A DNA stretch of 64,000 nt, from contig CM067450.1 in the NCBI GenBank assembly GCA_034508935.3, positions 691,899 through 755,898 on the forward strand. Direction: 5' to 3'. The translations under genes were made by a program, and so were the position numbers. The notes under the pieces were generated by a model. The model saw only the letters and a list, made by a program, of their open reading frames with translations, did no database searches and was not told where the DNA came from. Of this stretch, positions 1 to 21,399 are shown in pieces; position 1 is the stretch's first letter; the number at the start of each line of letters is the position of its first letter. Source of the stretch: Berghia stephanieae (lineage: Eukaryota > Mollusca > Gastropoda > Nudibranchia > Aeolidiidae).

Positions 1-949
1 GAACATGATGCTTATGACTGGACAGGTTAATCGCAAATTCTTCCTTTGTGTTCCATTTCTCGAATCAAATTATATTAAATTCTATTAAATAATCATTTTA
101 ATGGCAAACTTTCTGCACTTGATAATTATATGCAAGACCATAATACTAAAGTCTACACAGGTTAATCGCATGTTCTGCCTAAGAAGTGCATTTCTTGAAT
201 CAGAACCTTTTTTAACCAAAGCTTTTGCTGAGGCTCTTACATCACAGATTTTTAAAATGGAACTACACAGTTTCAGTAATAATTATCAATTTTTTTCTTT
301 TTTTTTTTTTCTTTCTCTTTCACAGGATGAGAATACAAGCATAGCTTTAATGGAGAAACATCATATCTATATTTTTTTAAAATGATTTCAGTGTGAATAA
401 CATGAATATGAATGAAATGACAATAAATATGATATAAATTTATAATCTGTTTTTAATTTATTTGGATTTCACAAGTTGTGTTATGGCACTCAGATACAGC
501 ATAACGGGTGAGACTGAGAACCAATCCTCACAATAGCACTAGAGGTCTTGTATATGCAAGATGTGATTTCCATTGATACAGTTTAAAGACTGTCCTGTTT
601 TTATTCATTCTGGTGAACGCTGTAGGGTTGTTTTTTTGTTTCTTGTTTTAAAAAAGATTTTTTTCTTTCAATCTAAGTCTAAGACTTGATTGAATTCTGA
701 CTCAATGCAAATCAACTTTGTTCCAACTCCTCAACTTCAAATTACAATGAACTTGTGCGCCCTTCCTTCTCTGTTAACCTACAGGTTATTGGATATGTAA
801 CTTTAATACATATATGTACGTCTACCACAATGTTAAACTAGCAATTTATCTAAATATCTTGCAATCGTCTTTTGTAATAACTTTTCATTCTGGGTTACAC
901 ATAAAAGTTAGCACTGCCGGGTTACAAAAGTACTTTGATGTTAAAAAGA
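1..949. other. No gene seen; AT-rich spacer
   Basis: The longest open frames here are short (94 aa or less), T-rich in composition and show no recognisable domain. There is a T-run near 293-311. I see no RNA gene, splice-bounded exon or repeat family shared with the rest of the window. Confidence 0.5.
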
Positions 950-2870
950 TCAGCATCCTGTCATCTTACTTATATATTGGCAGGTGTAAGACTTATTCAT
1001 TTTGCAAGTCATCATCGTCACAGTTTCGCACCAACACCGAACCCACTCCACAGCATCTGGGGAGCAGACTCTTGGGTCATGGTCAGTGCAGCTGAGCGCA
1101 TCCTGGCATTCTCTAAGGATGTCTGCTCTGGGCACCCACATGTACACAAGCTACTCTCAACCAGCCCCCACTTTTTCATGCTTACTTCCAGTTGTTCTCA
1201 CAAGTTTTGCCTGTGCTCTGTTCAGTGTTACCAATTCATTCCTGGGGAGCTCAGTTCCGTAGGACAGTTCTTCTCTCAGATCTCCAACAGCTTCATTTGC
1301 ATGATTGTTCCACTCTCTCAACGTGGAACGCCTGTATACAGCTGCATGGTCAGGGTTGATGCTTTCTTCCATCGTGAAGCTCTTTCTCGACTTCAGTCTA
1401 CTTGTCATTGGGCTGTGCCTTGGGTGCCTTGGGTCCATTTTCTATTCATATTTCTGGGCTTTGGAATCAGTGGCTCTTTGAATGTATGGAGGTGCAATGC
1501 CAGCCAGCCGATGGAGGACTGGAACTGCAGTCGGTTTCAAGTTACTCTAATGATCCGGCAGGTGTTATTTTGACATGGCAGGATCTTACTCAGACTGGTG
1601 AGACCTATTCGGCTGATGAATAGCAGAGGGCTACTATGGTTGTCCTGACTGTTTTCGGATCTGCTCCCCATGGCGTGTAAGTTTTTGCCTCTTTTCTTAG
1701 GAAGTTGTTTCTTGTGGCCACCTTTGCTTTTGTTTTCTTTGTGTTCTGAGAAAAGGACATTGTGCGGTCTACGGTAACACCGAAGTACATGGGAAATGTG
1801 TTTTTATCCAATATGTTCCCATTCCAGATGTTCAGTTTCCTGTTTTCTTTAGGCTTGGCGGTTCTTTAAATGGAAAGCACACACTTGAGTTTTTCCTGGG
1901 TTGGCAAGTGAGTTCTTTAAATGTGGCCTCAGAGAGTGGCTCCAGGACATCCGTTAGTCTCTCCTCAATGGTCTTGAAATCAGAGGCCTGGGACACAAGA
2001 CACAGATCATATAGAAACCCCCTGATGTTCTCAAAATGAGGTTGGTCGTTGGTATAAACGTTGAAAAGGATATGTGCAAGTACCGATCCTTGAGGGAGTC
2101 CGTTCTTTTGTGATCTGCTTTTCTTCCCATCCATTTCCACAAAAAAGTGACGGGTTGACATAAGGAATTTTATTATTGCAACTATTTTTGTGTTACGAGT
2201 TACCCTTGCAACCTTTAGGAGCAGTTTCCTATGATTTACTGTGTCATAGGCAGCTGCCAGGTCCACGAACACAGTTCATATAATTTGTTTGTTCTCGTAG
2301 AGATGACTGATCCTACCTCAATGGCGATAGGTCTGTATACTGATTTTGGAATGGGGTTGCCGACAGTTTTTGACATATCTGGAAGACACAAATGCAAGGT
2401 CTGGGTTGTAGCCTGTTCTCCAGCAAGCGCTTGGAAGGGATGCTTCATGCGTCATAGAAGAGTGTCAGATTATATTGGTCAGCCCATTCCTCAACAGTAT
2501 CTCCATCTTTGTTGTTCTCATTGTATCCCCATTTGGTGCTGTTGCAGTTAAAGTCACCTATCACAATCATTGGTTTCTCACTAATGGTGGATGTAACTGG
2601 CCACTTGAATGGCGTTGGTGGAGGTTTGTTGACAGTAATATCACATTGAAGTGTCTGCTTTCAATTCTGAGAATTTCCACCTCACTTACTGTCATGTCCT
2701 GGTTATATGTCACTATTGTTTTGTCTTTGACTTTGACGTAGTTAACGCTACCGTGAATGTTGCTTTCATGTTGTTTGACTAAATGCATGCCAGGGATGTT
2801 TAGTGCCACGGTCTTGTGCGTCTCTTGTAGTTGTAGACAGTACAGAGTTGCGTCGCTGGATTACTACAAC
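950..2870 (-). mobile_element. Decayed LINE (I/Jockey-group non-LTR retrotransposon)
   Basis: Reading the minus strand, pieces of one LINE ORF2 follow in order. Endonuclease-like remnants lie at about 2809-2450. A reverse transcriptase core at 2272-1832 contains FVDLAAAYDTVNH and GLPQGSVLAHILFNVYTND. A thumb segment at 1811-1605 has KVATRNNFLRK and TTIVALCYSSAE, and a C-terminal region follows to about 950. The catalytic FADD box is damaged: the sequence reads FLYDLCLVS, two residues short. The frame changes several times and the segment between endonuclease and RT is deleted. The conserved order supports an old, dead copy. The clade (I, Nimb or Jockey) is uncertain. Confidence 0.8.
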
Positions 2871-2940
2871 ACACACAACACCAACATTTTGCAAGTATCT
2901 TTAACACTTTTTTAAATCATTAATAAACGGTGATACTGAC

Positions 2941-3112
<172 letters not shown>

Positions 3113-3164
3113 GAGGTCTTGTAGTAGAAATAGTAATAGTATCCGTTGGACCAAGTACATGAAT

Positions 3165-3485
3165 ATGAATATTTATACAGCGCATTTCTACAGATAGCCG
3201 TGAGCAATGCGCTTCAAAATGTTTCATATTTATCCCCCCACTTCAACAAGCCGTGTGGAACCATATTTCTTTGTCATACAGCCTGTTAGGCGACCCTTGT
3301 GTACTTAAACTGTCACTACACTAACCGCCATTTCTGTAGCCAGATACTCATTCAATCGAGTGGGGTAATGTGTGTATAATTTTTCACGATTAGTCACCCA
3401 TCCTATTACTGATCACACTTAGCATTGGCATTGCTCGACTTTTGTGACAAGACGAAAACCGTACCGCTAAGCCATACGGTCCATT
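3165..3485 (-). mobile_element. SINE-like element, family B
   Basis: On the minus strand the unit starts with a tRNA-like head (GTATGGCTTAGCGGTACGG resembles a pol III A box) and ends with the motif GCGCATT...GAAATGCGCTG near 3180-3215. A second diverged copy in the same orientation lies at 40025-40345, sharing the head, the motif around CAATCGAGTGGGG and the tail. The retroposon call is an inference from the tRNA-like head and dispersed copies. Confidence 0.5.
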
Positions 3486-4080
3486 AGTTCTAGATAGTAT
3501 AAAAGTCTATAGTTTTGTGGTATCAGTGGTTATAATACAGTAGTGGTAGTGCAGTTATAGTTATAGTGTAGAAGTAGTAGTTGTCTTCTGTCAAAAGGGT
3601 CATCTGAGCGAAGAGATAGGAGATAGATTCAAATTTACTCTCTTCATTACATTGACCGTATGCTTTGACTTTGATCATTTGATACGCTGTAAAAAAAAAA
3701 AGTATGGTCCGCCTTAACCAAAGACAAGCAACCATCTTCGTTTCCCTGGACATAGATATGGTTTTGTTTACGGGAGGAGGGGGAACCATGATTATGGTTT
3801 TCCTATAAAATAAAAGAAGGGGTATTTTGGCGATAAAAAAATATGATCGTGGCCTCCCTAGCTATCTCAGACTCGGAGTAAACAGCTTGAATTTATTCGC
3901 GCCAACTTCAGTTTGCTGCCTTAGCAACATGTAAACAAAAAGTTGGTTGGATGCGCATGACATTACTAAAGGTCAATTGCAGCATAGTTCGGGTCATTTA
4001 TAAAAAAATCTGGGTCACGTTTGATGTCAAATATCCGGTCACGTGATGTTGTTTATTTTATTGCACCAACTTTACTCTTC
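3486..4080. other. Spacer without recognised gene
   Basis: Contains an A-run at 3690-3701 and short frames only. No exon, RNA gene or shared repeat was recognised. Confidence 0.4.
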
Positions 4081-4609
4081 TATAGAGCAGTAAAGTTAGG
4101 TGCCCCAAACGTAAACAAAGGTCGAGAAGCACGTGGCAAACCACATGTTCCTGTCTTGACAGCTCACGTTCCAATGTAAATAATAGAAAAAAATAACCTT
4201 TAAAATTTGGCTGTTAGGTGGCAAAAGAAACACATATTCATAAATACTCGATCATGCATCAAATAATGTCTAGATATGGATATTTTATGGAACAAAAGGT
4301 AAAATTTTCTAAAATTTATCAAAAGTTACAGTCTATCTATTTTTAGACCAGAGCAAATTATTGCGCTGGTGTGAACAAAACGAGAATTATTCGGAGCCTG
4401 ATTTTCATAATAATTTAGCCTTATATTATTATTTCTGCAACTGTTAGATTTTATGTAAACATATTTTCAATACTGAAAGTGTATTGCCTACAACTCAAAC
4501 TACAAAATTGGGAGACCTATATTGTGCGTAAATTATTCCGGTCCCTAACGGAAATCACTAGCAACTTGTTATTGTTTACGTTTGGGGCAGCAAACTTTAC
4601 TGTTCTATA
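4081..4609. mobile_element. MITE-like element with about 35-bp terminal inverted repeats
   Basis: The left end reads TATAGAGCAGTAAAGTTAGG followed by TGCCCCAAACGTAAACAA. The reverse complement of the right end reads TATAGAACAGTAAAGTTTGC followed by the same block. The interior of about 450 bp is AT-rich with no transposase. Target duplications are not clear beyond the TATA at each end. The superfamily cannot be assigned. Confidence 0.75.
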
Positions 4610-4619
4610 AACTTTGAGT

Positions 4620-4842
4620 ACTCATACTCGGTATTTTTAGTATCGGATAAATATCTACGAAAACTGCCGAAAATCGCCAAAATGATGTCGTTATTCGGAG
4701 GTTTTATCAAAAAGTGCGTCGTTATTTGAAGTTGTTGTTTTTTTACTGATCTTAAATAGAAAAAAAATCGGGACCCGGGGTCAATGTCGTTATCAGGAGG
4801 TTGTCACTATTCGGAGGTGTCGTAATCGGGAGGTTCCACTGT
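4620..4842. mobile_element. Terminal fragment of a pogo/Tigger-like (Tc1/mariner) transposon
   Basis: The right edge, read inward, is CAGTGGAACCTCCCGATTAC, followed by repeats of the form ACACCTCCGAATAGTGACAACC. This matches the well-known pogo/Tigger terminal style (CAGTgGAACCTC), flanked by TA. No matching left end or transposase is present, so this is a solo end or truncated copy. Confidence 0.6.
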
Positions 4843-4844
4843 AA

Positions 4845-5030
4845 GTGCATTGGTTGTATGCTCTTGGAATCTACATCTGATCCCTATTTGTTCCCAGTTC
4901 CCCTTTGTCTTACTTTCTCTTGGCTGCTTTAATTGTAATTCTAGAACTTTTTACTATCCCATTTTCTTCCTTTTTACTGGCGCTGATATAACCTAAATGT
5001 GTTGCAAGCGCCGTAAAACAATTAAAAACA
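4845..5030 (+). repeat. Dispersed repeat family R, 3' end copy
   Basis: Carries the family hallmark TGCTCTTGGAATCTACATCT, then a C/T-rich stretch, then TTTTTACTGGCGCTGATAT and GTTGCAAGCGCCGTAAAAC, ending in an A-rich tail. Other copies are at 11525-12240 (minus), 15120-15640, 36010-36325 with 37564-37600, 37600-37740, and 42780-42868 with 43166-43258. The GGCGCT...AGCGCC ends can pair as a hairpin. The A-rich tails suggest a retroposed origin, but the class is unknown. Confidence 0.7.
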
Positions 5031-5040
5031 AAAACATAAG

Positions 5041-5281
5041 AATTGTCAAAAACTGTAATATGTTGATTGATGCCAATATTGATTGTCAAAAACTGTAATA
5101 TTTTGATAGATGTCAATATGAATTGTCAAAAGCTGTAATATGTTGATTGATGCCAATATTGATTGTCAAAAACTGTAATATTTTGATTGATGTCAATATG
5201 AATTGTCAAAAACTGTAATATGTTGATTGATGTCAGTCAGAATTGTCAAAAACTGTAATATGTTGATTGATGTCAATATGA
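5041..5281 (+). repeat. 40-bp minisatellite, about 6 copies
   Basis: The unit begins ATTGTCAAAAACTGTAATAT and continues GTTGATTGATGCCAATATTG, with point variants between copies. Confidence 0.9.
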
Positions 5282-5284
5282 AAT

Positions 5285-5430
5285 AAAATTCCGAAGTCCC
5301 ATGTTTGAGAGTTTCTCTCAAGATTGGGTTCATTTACATCGATCGATATTTGAAGGACGAGTTCGCTGGCCAACTTTTTAAATACATGAATTATTCCTGA
5401 GTACGGCAGCTTATCATCTGTTTTATCCCG
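5285..5430 (-). other. Possible coding segment similar to the 32090-32250 region
   Basis: The minus-strand frame is open and reads KLASELVLQISIDVNEPNLE then NSQTWDFGILF. A matching segment 27 kb away reads KKLILQISIDSNNPHLS then SSKTWDIKDDLN. The similarity is at protein level over about 30 residues, so the two may be exons of related genes or pieces of the same repeat. No family was recognised. Confidence 0.3.
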
Positions 5431-5449
5431 ATATGATACTGTGTTGGAC

Positions 5450-6610
5450 CGACTGGTGACACATTTGTAGACGTTGTGCTCGTGCCAGGGACTGGCGTGG
5501 ATGATACATCTCCAATGACGTCATCGGTCCGACTGGTCACACATTCATAGACGTGGTGCCCGTGCCAGGGACTGGCGTGGATGATACATCTCCATTGACG
5601 TCATCGGTCCGACTGGTCACACATTCATAGATGTGGTGCCTGTGCCAGGGACTGGCGTGGATGATACATCTCCAATGACGTCATCGGTCCGACTGGTCAC
5701 ACATAGACGTTATGCCCGTGCCAAGGACTGGCGTGGATGATACATCTCCAATGACGTCATCGGTCCGACTGGTCACACATAGACGTTATGCCCGTGCCAG
5801 GGACTGGCGTGGATGATACATCTCCAATGACGTCATCGGTCCGACTGGTCACACATAGACGTTATGCCCGTGCCAAGGACTGGCGTGGATGATACATCTC
5901 AAATGACGTCATCGGTCCAACTGGTCACACATAGACGTTATGCCCGTGCCAGGGACTGGCGTGGATGATACATCTCCAATGACGTCATCGGTCCGACTGG
6001 TCACACATAGACGTTATGCCCGTGCCAGGGACTGGCGTGGATGATACATCTCCAATGACGTCATCGGTCCGACTGGTCACACATAGGCGTTATGCCCGTG
6101 CCAGGGACTGGCGTGGATGATACATCTCAAATGATGTCATCGGTCCGACTGGTCACACATCGACGTTATGCCCGTGCCAGGGACTGGCGTGGATGATACA
6201 TCTCAAATGACGTCATCGGTCCGACTGGTCACACATCGACGTTATGCCCGTGCCAGGGACTGGCGTGGATCACAGACTAGACCTAATCTGTGGCGTGGTG
6301 ATACATCTCCGATGACGTCATCGGTCCGACTGGTCACACATAGACGTTATGCCCGTGCCAGGGACTGGTGTGGATCACAGACTAGACCTAATCTGTGGCG
6401 TGGTGATACATCTCCGATGACGTCATCGGTCCGACTGGTCACACATAGACGTTATGCCCGTGCCAGGGACTGGCGTGGATCACAGACTAGACCTAATCTG
6501 TGGCGTGGTGATACATCTCCGATGACGTCATCGGTCCGATAAGTCTCACATGGACGTTGTTCCCGAGCGAGGGACTGGCGTGGAGAATACATCTCTTATG
6601 ACGTCATTGG
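5450..6610 (+). repeat. 76-bp minisatellite, about 15 units, each with a TGACGTCA palindrome
   Basis: The unit contains CCGACTGGTCACACATAGAC, GTGCCAGGGACTGGCGTGG and ATGACGTCATCGG. The first units are about 81 bp. The last three are expanded to about 104 bp by a block containing ACTAGACCTAATCTGTGG. The array ends about 55 bp from the protease stop codon, so it may lie in that gene's 3' UTR or just downstream. The 124-aa plus-strand frame in it is a repeat artefact. Confidence 0.95.
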
Positions 6611-6664
6611 CGTGGCGTGGCGTGAGTCATCCGTGAGAGATTCATTGTTGATATGGATGGATGT

Positions 6665-16021
<9,357 letters not shown>

Positions 16022-16063
16022 TTAAGGTGATCATAATTACGGTGATCACCTTAATTACCACCA

Positions 16064-16219
16064 TTGATGATGATGATGATGATGATGAATTACGGTGACA
16101 TTGAAGCTCCTGCTGCTGCTGCTGCTGCTGATGATGATGATGATATTTATGATGCTGATGATGATACTGATGAATATGATGATGGTGATGATATAATGGT
16201 GATGACGATGACGACGATT

Positions 16220-16278
<59 letters not shown>

Positions 16279-16480
16279 ATTTATGGTGCTGATGATGATA
16301 CTGATGAATATGATGATGGTGATGATAATAATGTTGATGACGATGACGACGACTATGATGATGATGATATTGATGGTGCTGATGATGATACTGATGAATA
16401 TGATGATGGTGATGATAATAATGGTGACGACAACGACGACGATGAAGATGATGATGACGATAATGATGATGATGAAAGCA
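16064..16480. repeat. (ATG)n / (ATC)n compound microsatellite
   Basis: Interrupted trinucleotides with higher-order blocks such as GATGATACTGATGAATATGA. The His-rich tail of the minus-strand frame below 16484 is repeat sequence and probably intron. Confidence 0.9.
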
Positions 16481-16483
16481 TAC

Positions 16484-19400
16484 CTTGCCACATCTCCAGT
16501 GGCCCGGATGTAGAAATCGTCCTCTCTGATTGGGATCCTTCGGTCCAGGTGTGCTCTCAGCCGTCATCGTCATCTTCGTCATCATTGTCGTCGCCATAGT
16601 CATCGCTGTGGCCACTCTGTCCTGATAGTGGGGAGTCACATTCCCTCGTCCACGTCTGTCTTCACGAACCGTGTCGTGTTTCAAAGACTGGCGATGCAGC
16701 TTCACGATTCGATTTTGTTTCAAGTTTTCACGATATTTCATAAACAATTTACCCCGTCTTAACAAGGTCAGTTTGAAGTCAATGGCAGACACCGGGTTTT
16801 TGACTTGGTTTCCAGCGTCATCTCGCGTCAGCGTTTTGCTGACATTGAATTCTCGTTGGATTTTGGTTCCAGTGGTAAAAAGCCTCGAGGTTTTTACATA
16901 ATTTTCTAAGAAAGACTTTCGACCCTCCCTAATTTTGTTATTGTTTAGTAGAAATGCTGAATGTTTATCACGTCTTGTCAAATTTGTTCTCATATTCCAA
17001 ATATATCGAAATCCGCTATGACGTCGTTGGTCATTGTGTCTCTGGTTATCACGTTTTTGATTATGTTGTTTTTGATTATGCCGTATCGGTGGTTTATCAT
17101 GTCTTGGTCTTTGCCTCCCACCTCTTGGAATTTTACGTCTTTGATTACCACGCCTTAAGTAATCACGTGTTTGACTCTTACTTTTGTGGTTGCCACATAT
17201 TTGGCTACCACGTATGTGATTAAGGTGTCTTTGACTATCACGTATATGATTATCACGTCCTTGGTCGTCACGTATGTGATTATCACGTCTTTGGCTCTCA
17301 CGCACATGATACTCACGAATCTGGCTATCACGTATGTGGTTAACTCGGCTTTGACTCTCACGTATATGATTATGGCGTCTTCGGCTATCACGTATATGGC
17401 TACGATATCTTTGTTTACTTTGTGTCTGACTATAACGTCTGTGACTACCACGTATATCATTATCCTCTCTCTGTTTACCATATCGTTGGTTGTCACGTCT
17501 TTGGTTCTCACGTCTTTTACCGTGTCTCCAACGGCTATTCGTTTTACGGCCTTTTCTGTGGCCTTTCCACGAGATATTCTTGATCCTGTGGTAAATTTTA
17601 CCTTTTTGTCTGCCATGTAAATGAGAATAGTGATTCACGTGTCCTTGACCGTAGGGGAAAACAGGAAGCGCCATTTCATGGAATGAACGACCCCTGGTCG
17701 AGTCTTGATCAATGTATGCTTTGTTCGGGATCTGGTGCCTTCCTGTATGCTGGGGTGACATTACCAGATGTTGGTATTTGTATTTGAAATATCGGTGAGA
17801 AGGATAGAAGTGTGGTTGCTGTCGATGTGGCGGGTTTTTTTGATGATAACGACGACGATGACGATGACGATTATGACGGTAATGACGACAATGATGTCGA
17901 TGGTGAAAAGGACAATGAGAATATTGTCTTTGATTGATTATTTTCTTATCTTGGTTCATTCTTTGATGGTAGCTGTCACGTTGACGGCCATGTTTCTTTT
18001 GAAAGTTTTGTTGATGTTGTAGAATATGTTGTTGTTGTTGTTTTTGTTTCTTTGATGTGTGATGGATTTTGTTGATGTTGTAGCCGAAATGTTTTTGCTT
18101 TTGTTGAAGTTGAAAATTTGGTTTTCTAAGGTTATAAAATGGCCAGTGTGGGATTTGAAGATAAAATCTTTTTCCAAAATCCAACTTGTGATTGGTTTGG
18201 ATTTCATCTTCCTGTAAATGTCGCCTGCGTCTTTGTCTTTGTCTTTGAGAGTGTCTTGTCCAAGGATATACGTCGTATATGGTGGTTGGGGTTGGTGGAT
18301 ATCCTGCGCTGCCTAACGAGTGATCACGTGATCTCAAAACGACTTGATATTTAGATGTTCCTAAAGAATGAGATCTGAAATTTGTTGTCAGAGACTTTAT
18401 TTTGTGATGATCTACTCAAGGCTATTTTTTTCTGCTGTTTCTTGAATTCGCTCCTTTTGCTAATAAATATTTGCATGCCCCGTGCATTTTGATTTAGTTT
18501 AAGAAAGTTTTGGTTGAAACTCAGGGAGAGGTGGATGATCGGGTAATGTGGGTAATTTTTATCGTGATTATTGTATGTGTTAAATTTACTATGGTGTGCT
18601 TGTCTGCCGTGAACGTGTTTGGGTGTCACTTTATGCTTGACGTGGTTGTTTGAGTAAAGCTGATTGGACGGGCTAGGGTAAACGGTTGTTTTACGGATAT
18701 GGCGTTGTGTCACGTTTTTGATAATATATTGATGAAAACGTGACCTCAAGTAGTCTTTGAAATGGTGATGTATAGATGACGCGTAACTGTGAATGGTTGA
18801 AGTCACTTGATCTGTTGTGGTGGATATCACGTGGTTTCCGTGGTGACGAATATTTGAATCTATATGGTCTATAGGATAGTAAATAAAGAGTGTACCGGGT
18901 TTTAAAATACTTTGTATGACGTGGTGACCAGATTGGCTATTTAGTAGCCTAGGGTAGTTTAGGGTGTCTAGAATAATGGACGTAAAGTTCTGAGGTGGAC
19001 TTGATCCCTGTCGCTTCCTCTGATCACGTGACACAAGTAACTCATTAGAGACATTATTATCAGTTTTTCTGTTTACACAGACGATATCATAGACGGAGTA
19101 CTGGCGTGTTATTGATTTGTTTGCAGGCGATATGACTGAAGCCATACAGGTGTGGCAAATGTGTTGTGATTTCAGAAACTTCGCGGGAATTTGAAAATGA
19201 TGGACGTTTGTAGTTTGAGTGTTTGTATTTGCGTTATTGACACATCGAGATATGAGACACTGAGTTTCACCAGACCAAACGTTGATATATAACAATAAGG
19301 GAAATGGGAAAACTTCAAAAGTATGATTCGCTTTAGAGTTTTGTTGTAGGCGAAGGTTTGCAGCCGCAACGTATTTATAAACTGATCAAACCTGGTGGCG

Positions 19401-20246
19401 TTTCCTATTTGTAAAGAGACTGCTTTGATGAGATTGATGATTTGCCTTATTGGTTGTTGTGTCGTGGTCGACATTGGATTGAAATCGGAAAGATATTTGA
19501 CAATTTGGGTTGTGGACAAGTACGAGTGGAAACCTCCGGTATGTTAGATTCTTATCAGAACTTTGATGGACATTGATATTGTGTTTTAACCATTCGTTAT
19601 ACACGGAAGTCTTCACATAATCCATGTCCACATCTTTTTTGTTCTCTAGTTCAGTTTTCCTGTTTAAATTTTCTATTCTCAAAGATTCATCTTCCCTCTC
19701 TTTGTCACCAGGTTGGAATTGATGATGGACCACGGGCTGAGTTTTGGTTAAATATTCAATGCATGGAATGATTAGGAGAGAATAAGTTTGTGACGTGATG
19801 CCATGACGTAGACATGGAGGGACATGAAAAGGATGTGTCTGTGACGTCACACTATAATGTACATGGGATTTGGTAGAAAGAGAGTGTGATCGTGACGTCA
19901 AATTAGAGCGTGGATATGGAGTGGCATAGGGTGACACACTGTGACGTATATTCGGAGTGACAGGACGTGGATAAAGTTGTGACGTTGTCTTATGACGTAG
20001 ATGGTTCGATTTGGAAATAGGATGGATATGGTCACGTGATGATGATATAAAAGGATACGGATATTGACTTTCCCAAGGCGTCATGGCAATGGGAAGATGT
20101 TTGAGATCTGAGGACAAAGTTAGGCCCATCGATAAAGACACGAGTAAAATCACCAAACGACATAGCCGGAAGTTCTGGAATTCTACAAAAGGTTGTGAGA
20201 CGAATGTATTGGAGCATGCGCTCTGACGGTTACCTCCCTTGACCAT
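16484..20246 (-). CDS. Candidate N-terminal extension of the protease: signal/anchor plus basic low-complexity repeats
   Basis: Three stacked minus-strand frames follow one another. The first (20246-19386) starts with MVKGGNRQSACSN and has a hydrophobic segment LCRLVILLVSLSMGLTL at about residues 32-48. The second (to 18351) is in the same frame, separated by one TGA. The third (from about 18400 to a GTATGC donor at 16484) is in another frame. The chain is rich in Arg, His, Asn, Gln and Ser. Around 17600-17150 it has about eight decapeptide repeats such as NHIRDSQRRD. It joins in phase 0 to the His57 exon. The link to the protease, and whether the breaks are introns or sequence errors, are inferences. 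It could instead be a non-coding repeat with long frames. Confidence 0.45.
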
Positions 20247-20559
20247 TTGACGTTTTATCTACGACAATTTCTCTATTTCTTACTTCCGGTAGGTGGTTGG
20301 GTCAAGAGATGAGCCTTTTTGAAAAGACAGACGTTGATTCCATCCAGCTCTTGATTTGGCCTGACATCAACTAATAACTTGCTTTAGGATCAACTCTTTG
20401 GATTGACATCAACTGATAACTTGCCTCAGGATCAAGTCAATTCCTTTTGCTTTTAACAAGAGTCTAGGGACCAGATGGACGTCACATAGTGGAAGATGTA
20501 AAATTTGGATGAGTTAAAAAACAAAAACAAAATATCAATTAATCCACATGTGTTTACAT

Positions 20560-20745
20560 AACATACGTAAGATAACATGGCTAAAGGCAAAAATTTAGGA
20601 TTCTATCCATCGTAAGATAACATGGGTAAAGGCTAAATTTAGGATTCTATCCATCGTAAGATAACATGGACAAAGGCTAAATTTAGGATTCTATCCATCG
20701 TAAGATAACATGGACAAAGGCTAAATTTCGGATTCTATCCATCCA
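20560..20745 (+). repeat. 44-bp tandem repeat, about 4 units
   Basis: The unit is TAAGATAACATGGACAAAGG followed by CTAAATTTAGGATTCTATCC and ATCG. Confidence 0.9.
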
Positions 20746-20869
20746 ATGGCTTTGAATGACAAACACAAAAAGATCTAGTCTATCATAAAATCATCAAGGA
20801 ACCTTCAACCAAATGAATAAGAACCCATGACCGGTCATAGACTATTTTCAAATACTCTTCAACAGTCGT

Positions 20870-21145
20870 AACGTCACTTCCTTCCTAATGACGCATGGTA
20901 ACTTAGTAACACTGGCTCTAAACTATCGGAACAATGGCGACGCCCGTATGAAATATTTCTCCGGCGAGCATAAAAGCGTATCCAGAGGGGAATAAAACAT
21001 AAATTTGATCATGTTTTGACTTTTACACATTCTGATCACAAGTCATATGAAAAGTTCTAGCCAGCATTAAAAATAAAAAGGAATGATTTTCTTTGTTTAG
21101 AACCAAGATGGCCGCCGTTGCCGAGCGGCGTGACATCAGACTATT
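20870..21145 (-). repeat. Dispersed repeat family S, copy 1
   Basis: It is inverted relative to 61580-61850. Shared blocks include TCTAAACAAAGAAAATC, GTCAAAACATGATCA, TTGTTCCGATAGTTTAGA and GAAGTGACGT. Both copies run from TGATGTCAC to GTGACG(T), so a short terminal inverted repeat is possible. No coding capacity. Confidence 0.65.
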
Positions 21146-21399
21146 GAATCCAATTGACATCTGAGAGAAAACAACTCTCGGTCAATCTACGTTTTAAATC
21201 GATCCAGAGAACTCGCGTTCTTTGTTTGGAATCGAATATTAATTTTATTCCACAAGTGAATGGTAGGAAAACTACACGATTTATGTCTAACATTTATTGC
21301 ATTTCGTCTGGATAAGCAACATTTACGTGGATCTCTCGTTGTCAACGTTACAGGAATGAATTGACTTGTGTAGCAACACACAATATTATGTGTAAACTT

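Noticed and set aside
6168-6542. 124-aa Arg-rich plus-strand frame
   Set aside because: Read through the 76-bp minisatellite; the repeat period explains it.
16055-16483. His-rich C-terminal tail of the 760-aa minus frame
   Set aside because: It lies past a good donor and over a trinucleotide microsatellite, so it was treated as intron.
17171-17620. Plus-strand 149-aa Thr/Ile/Val-rich frame
   Set aside because: Mirror of the decapeptide-repeat region on the other strand. The minus frame has donor and phase support, this one has none.
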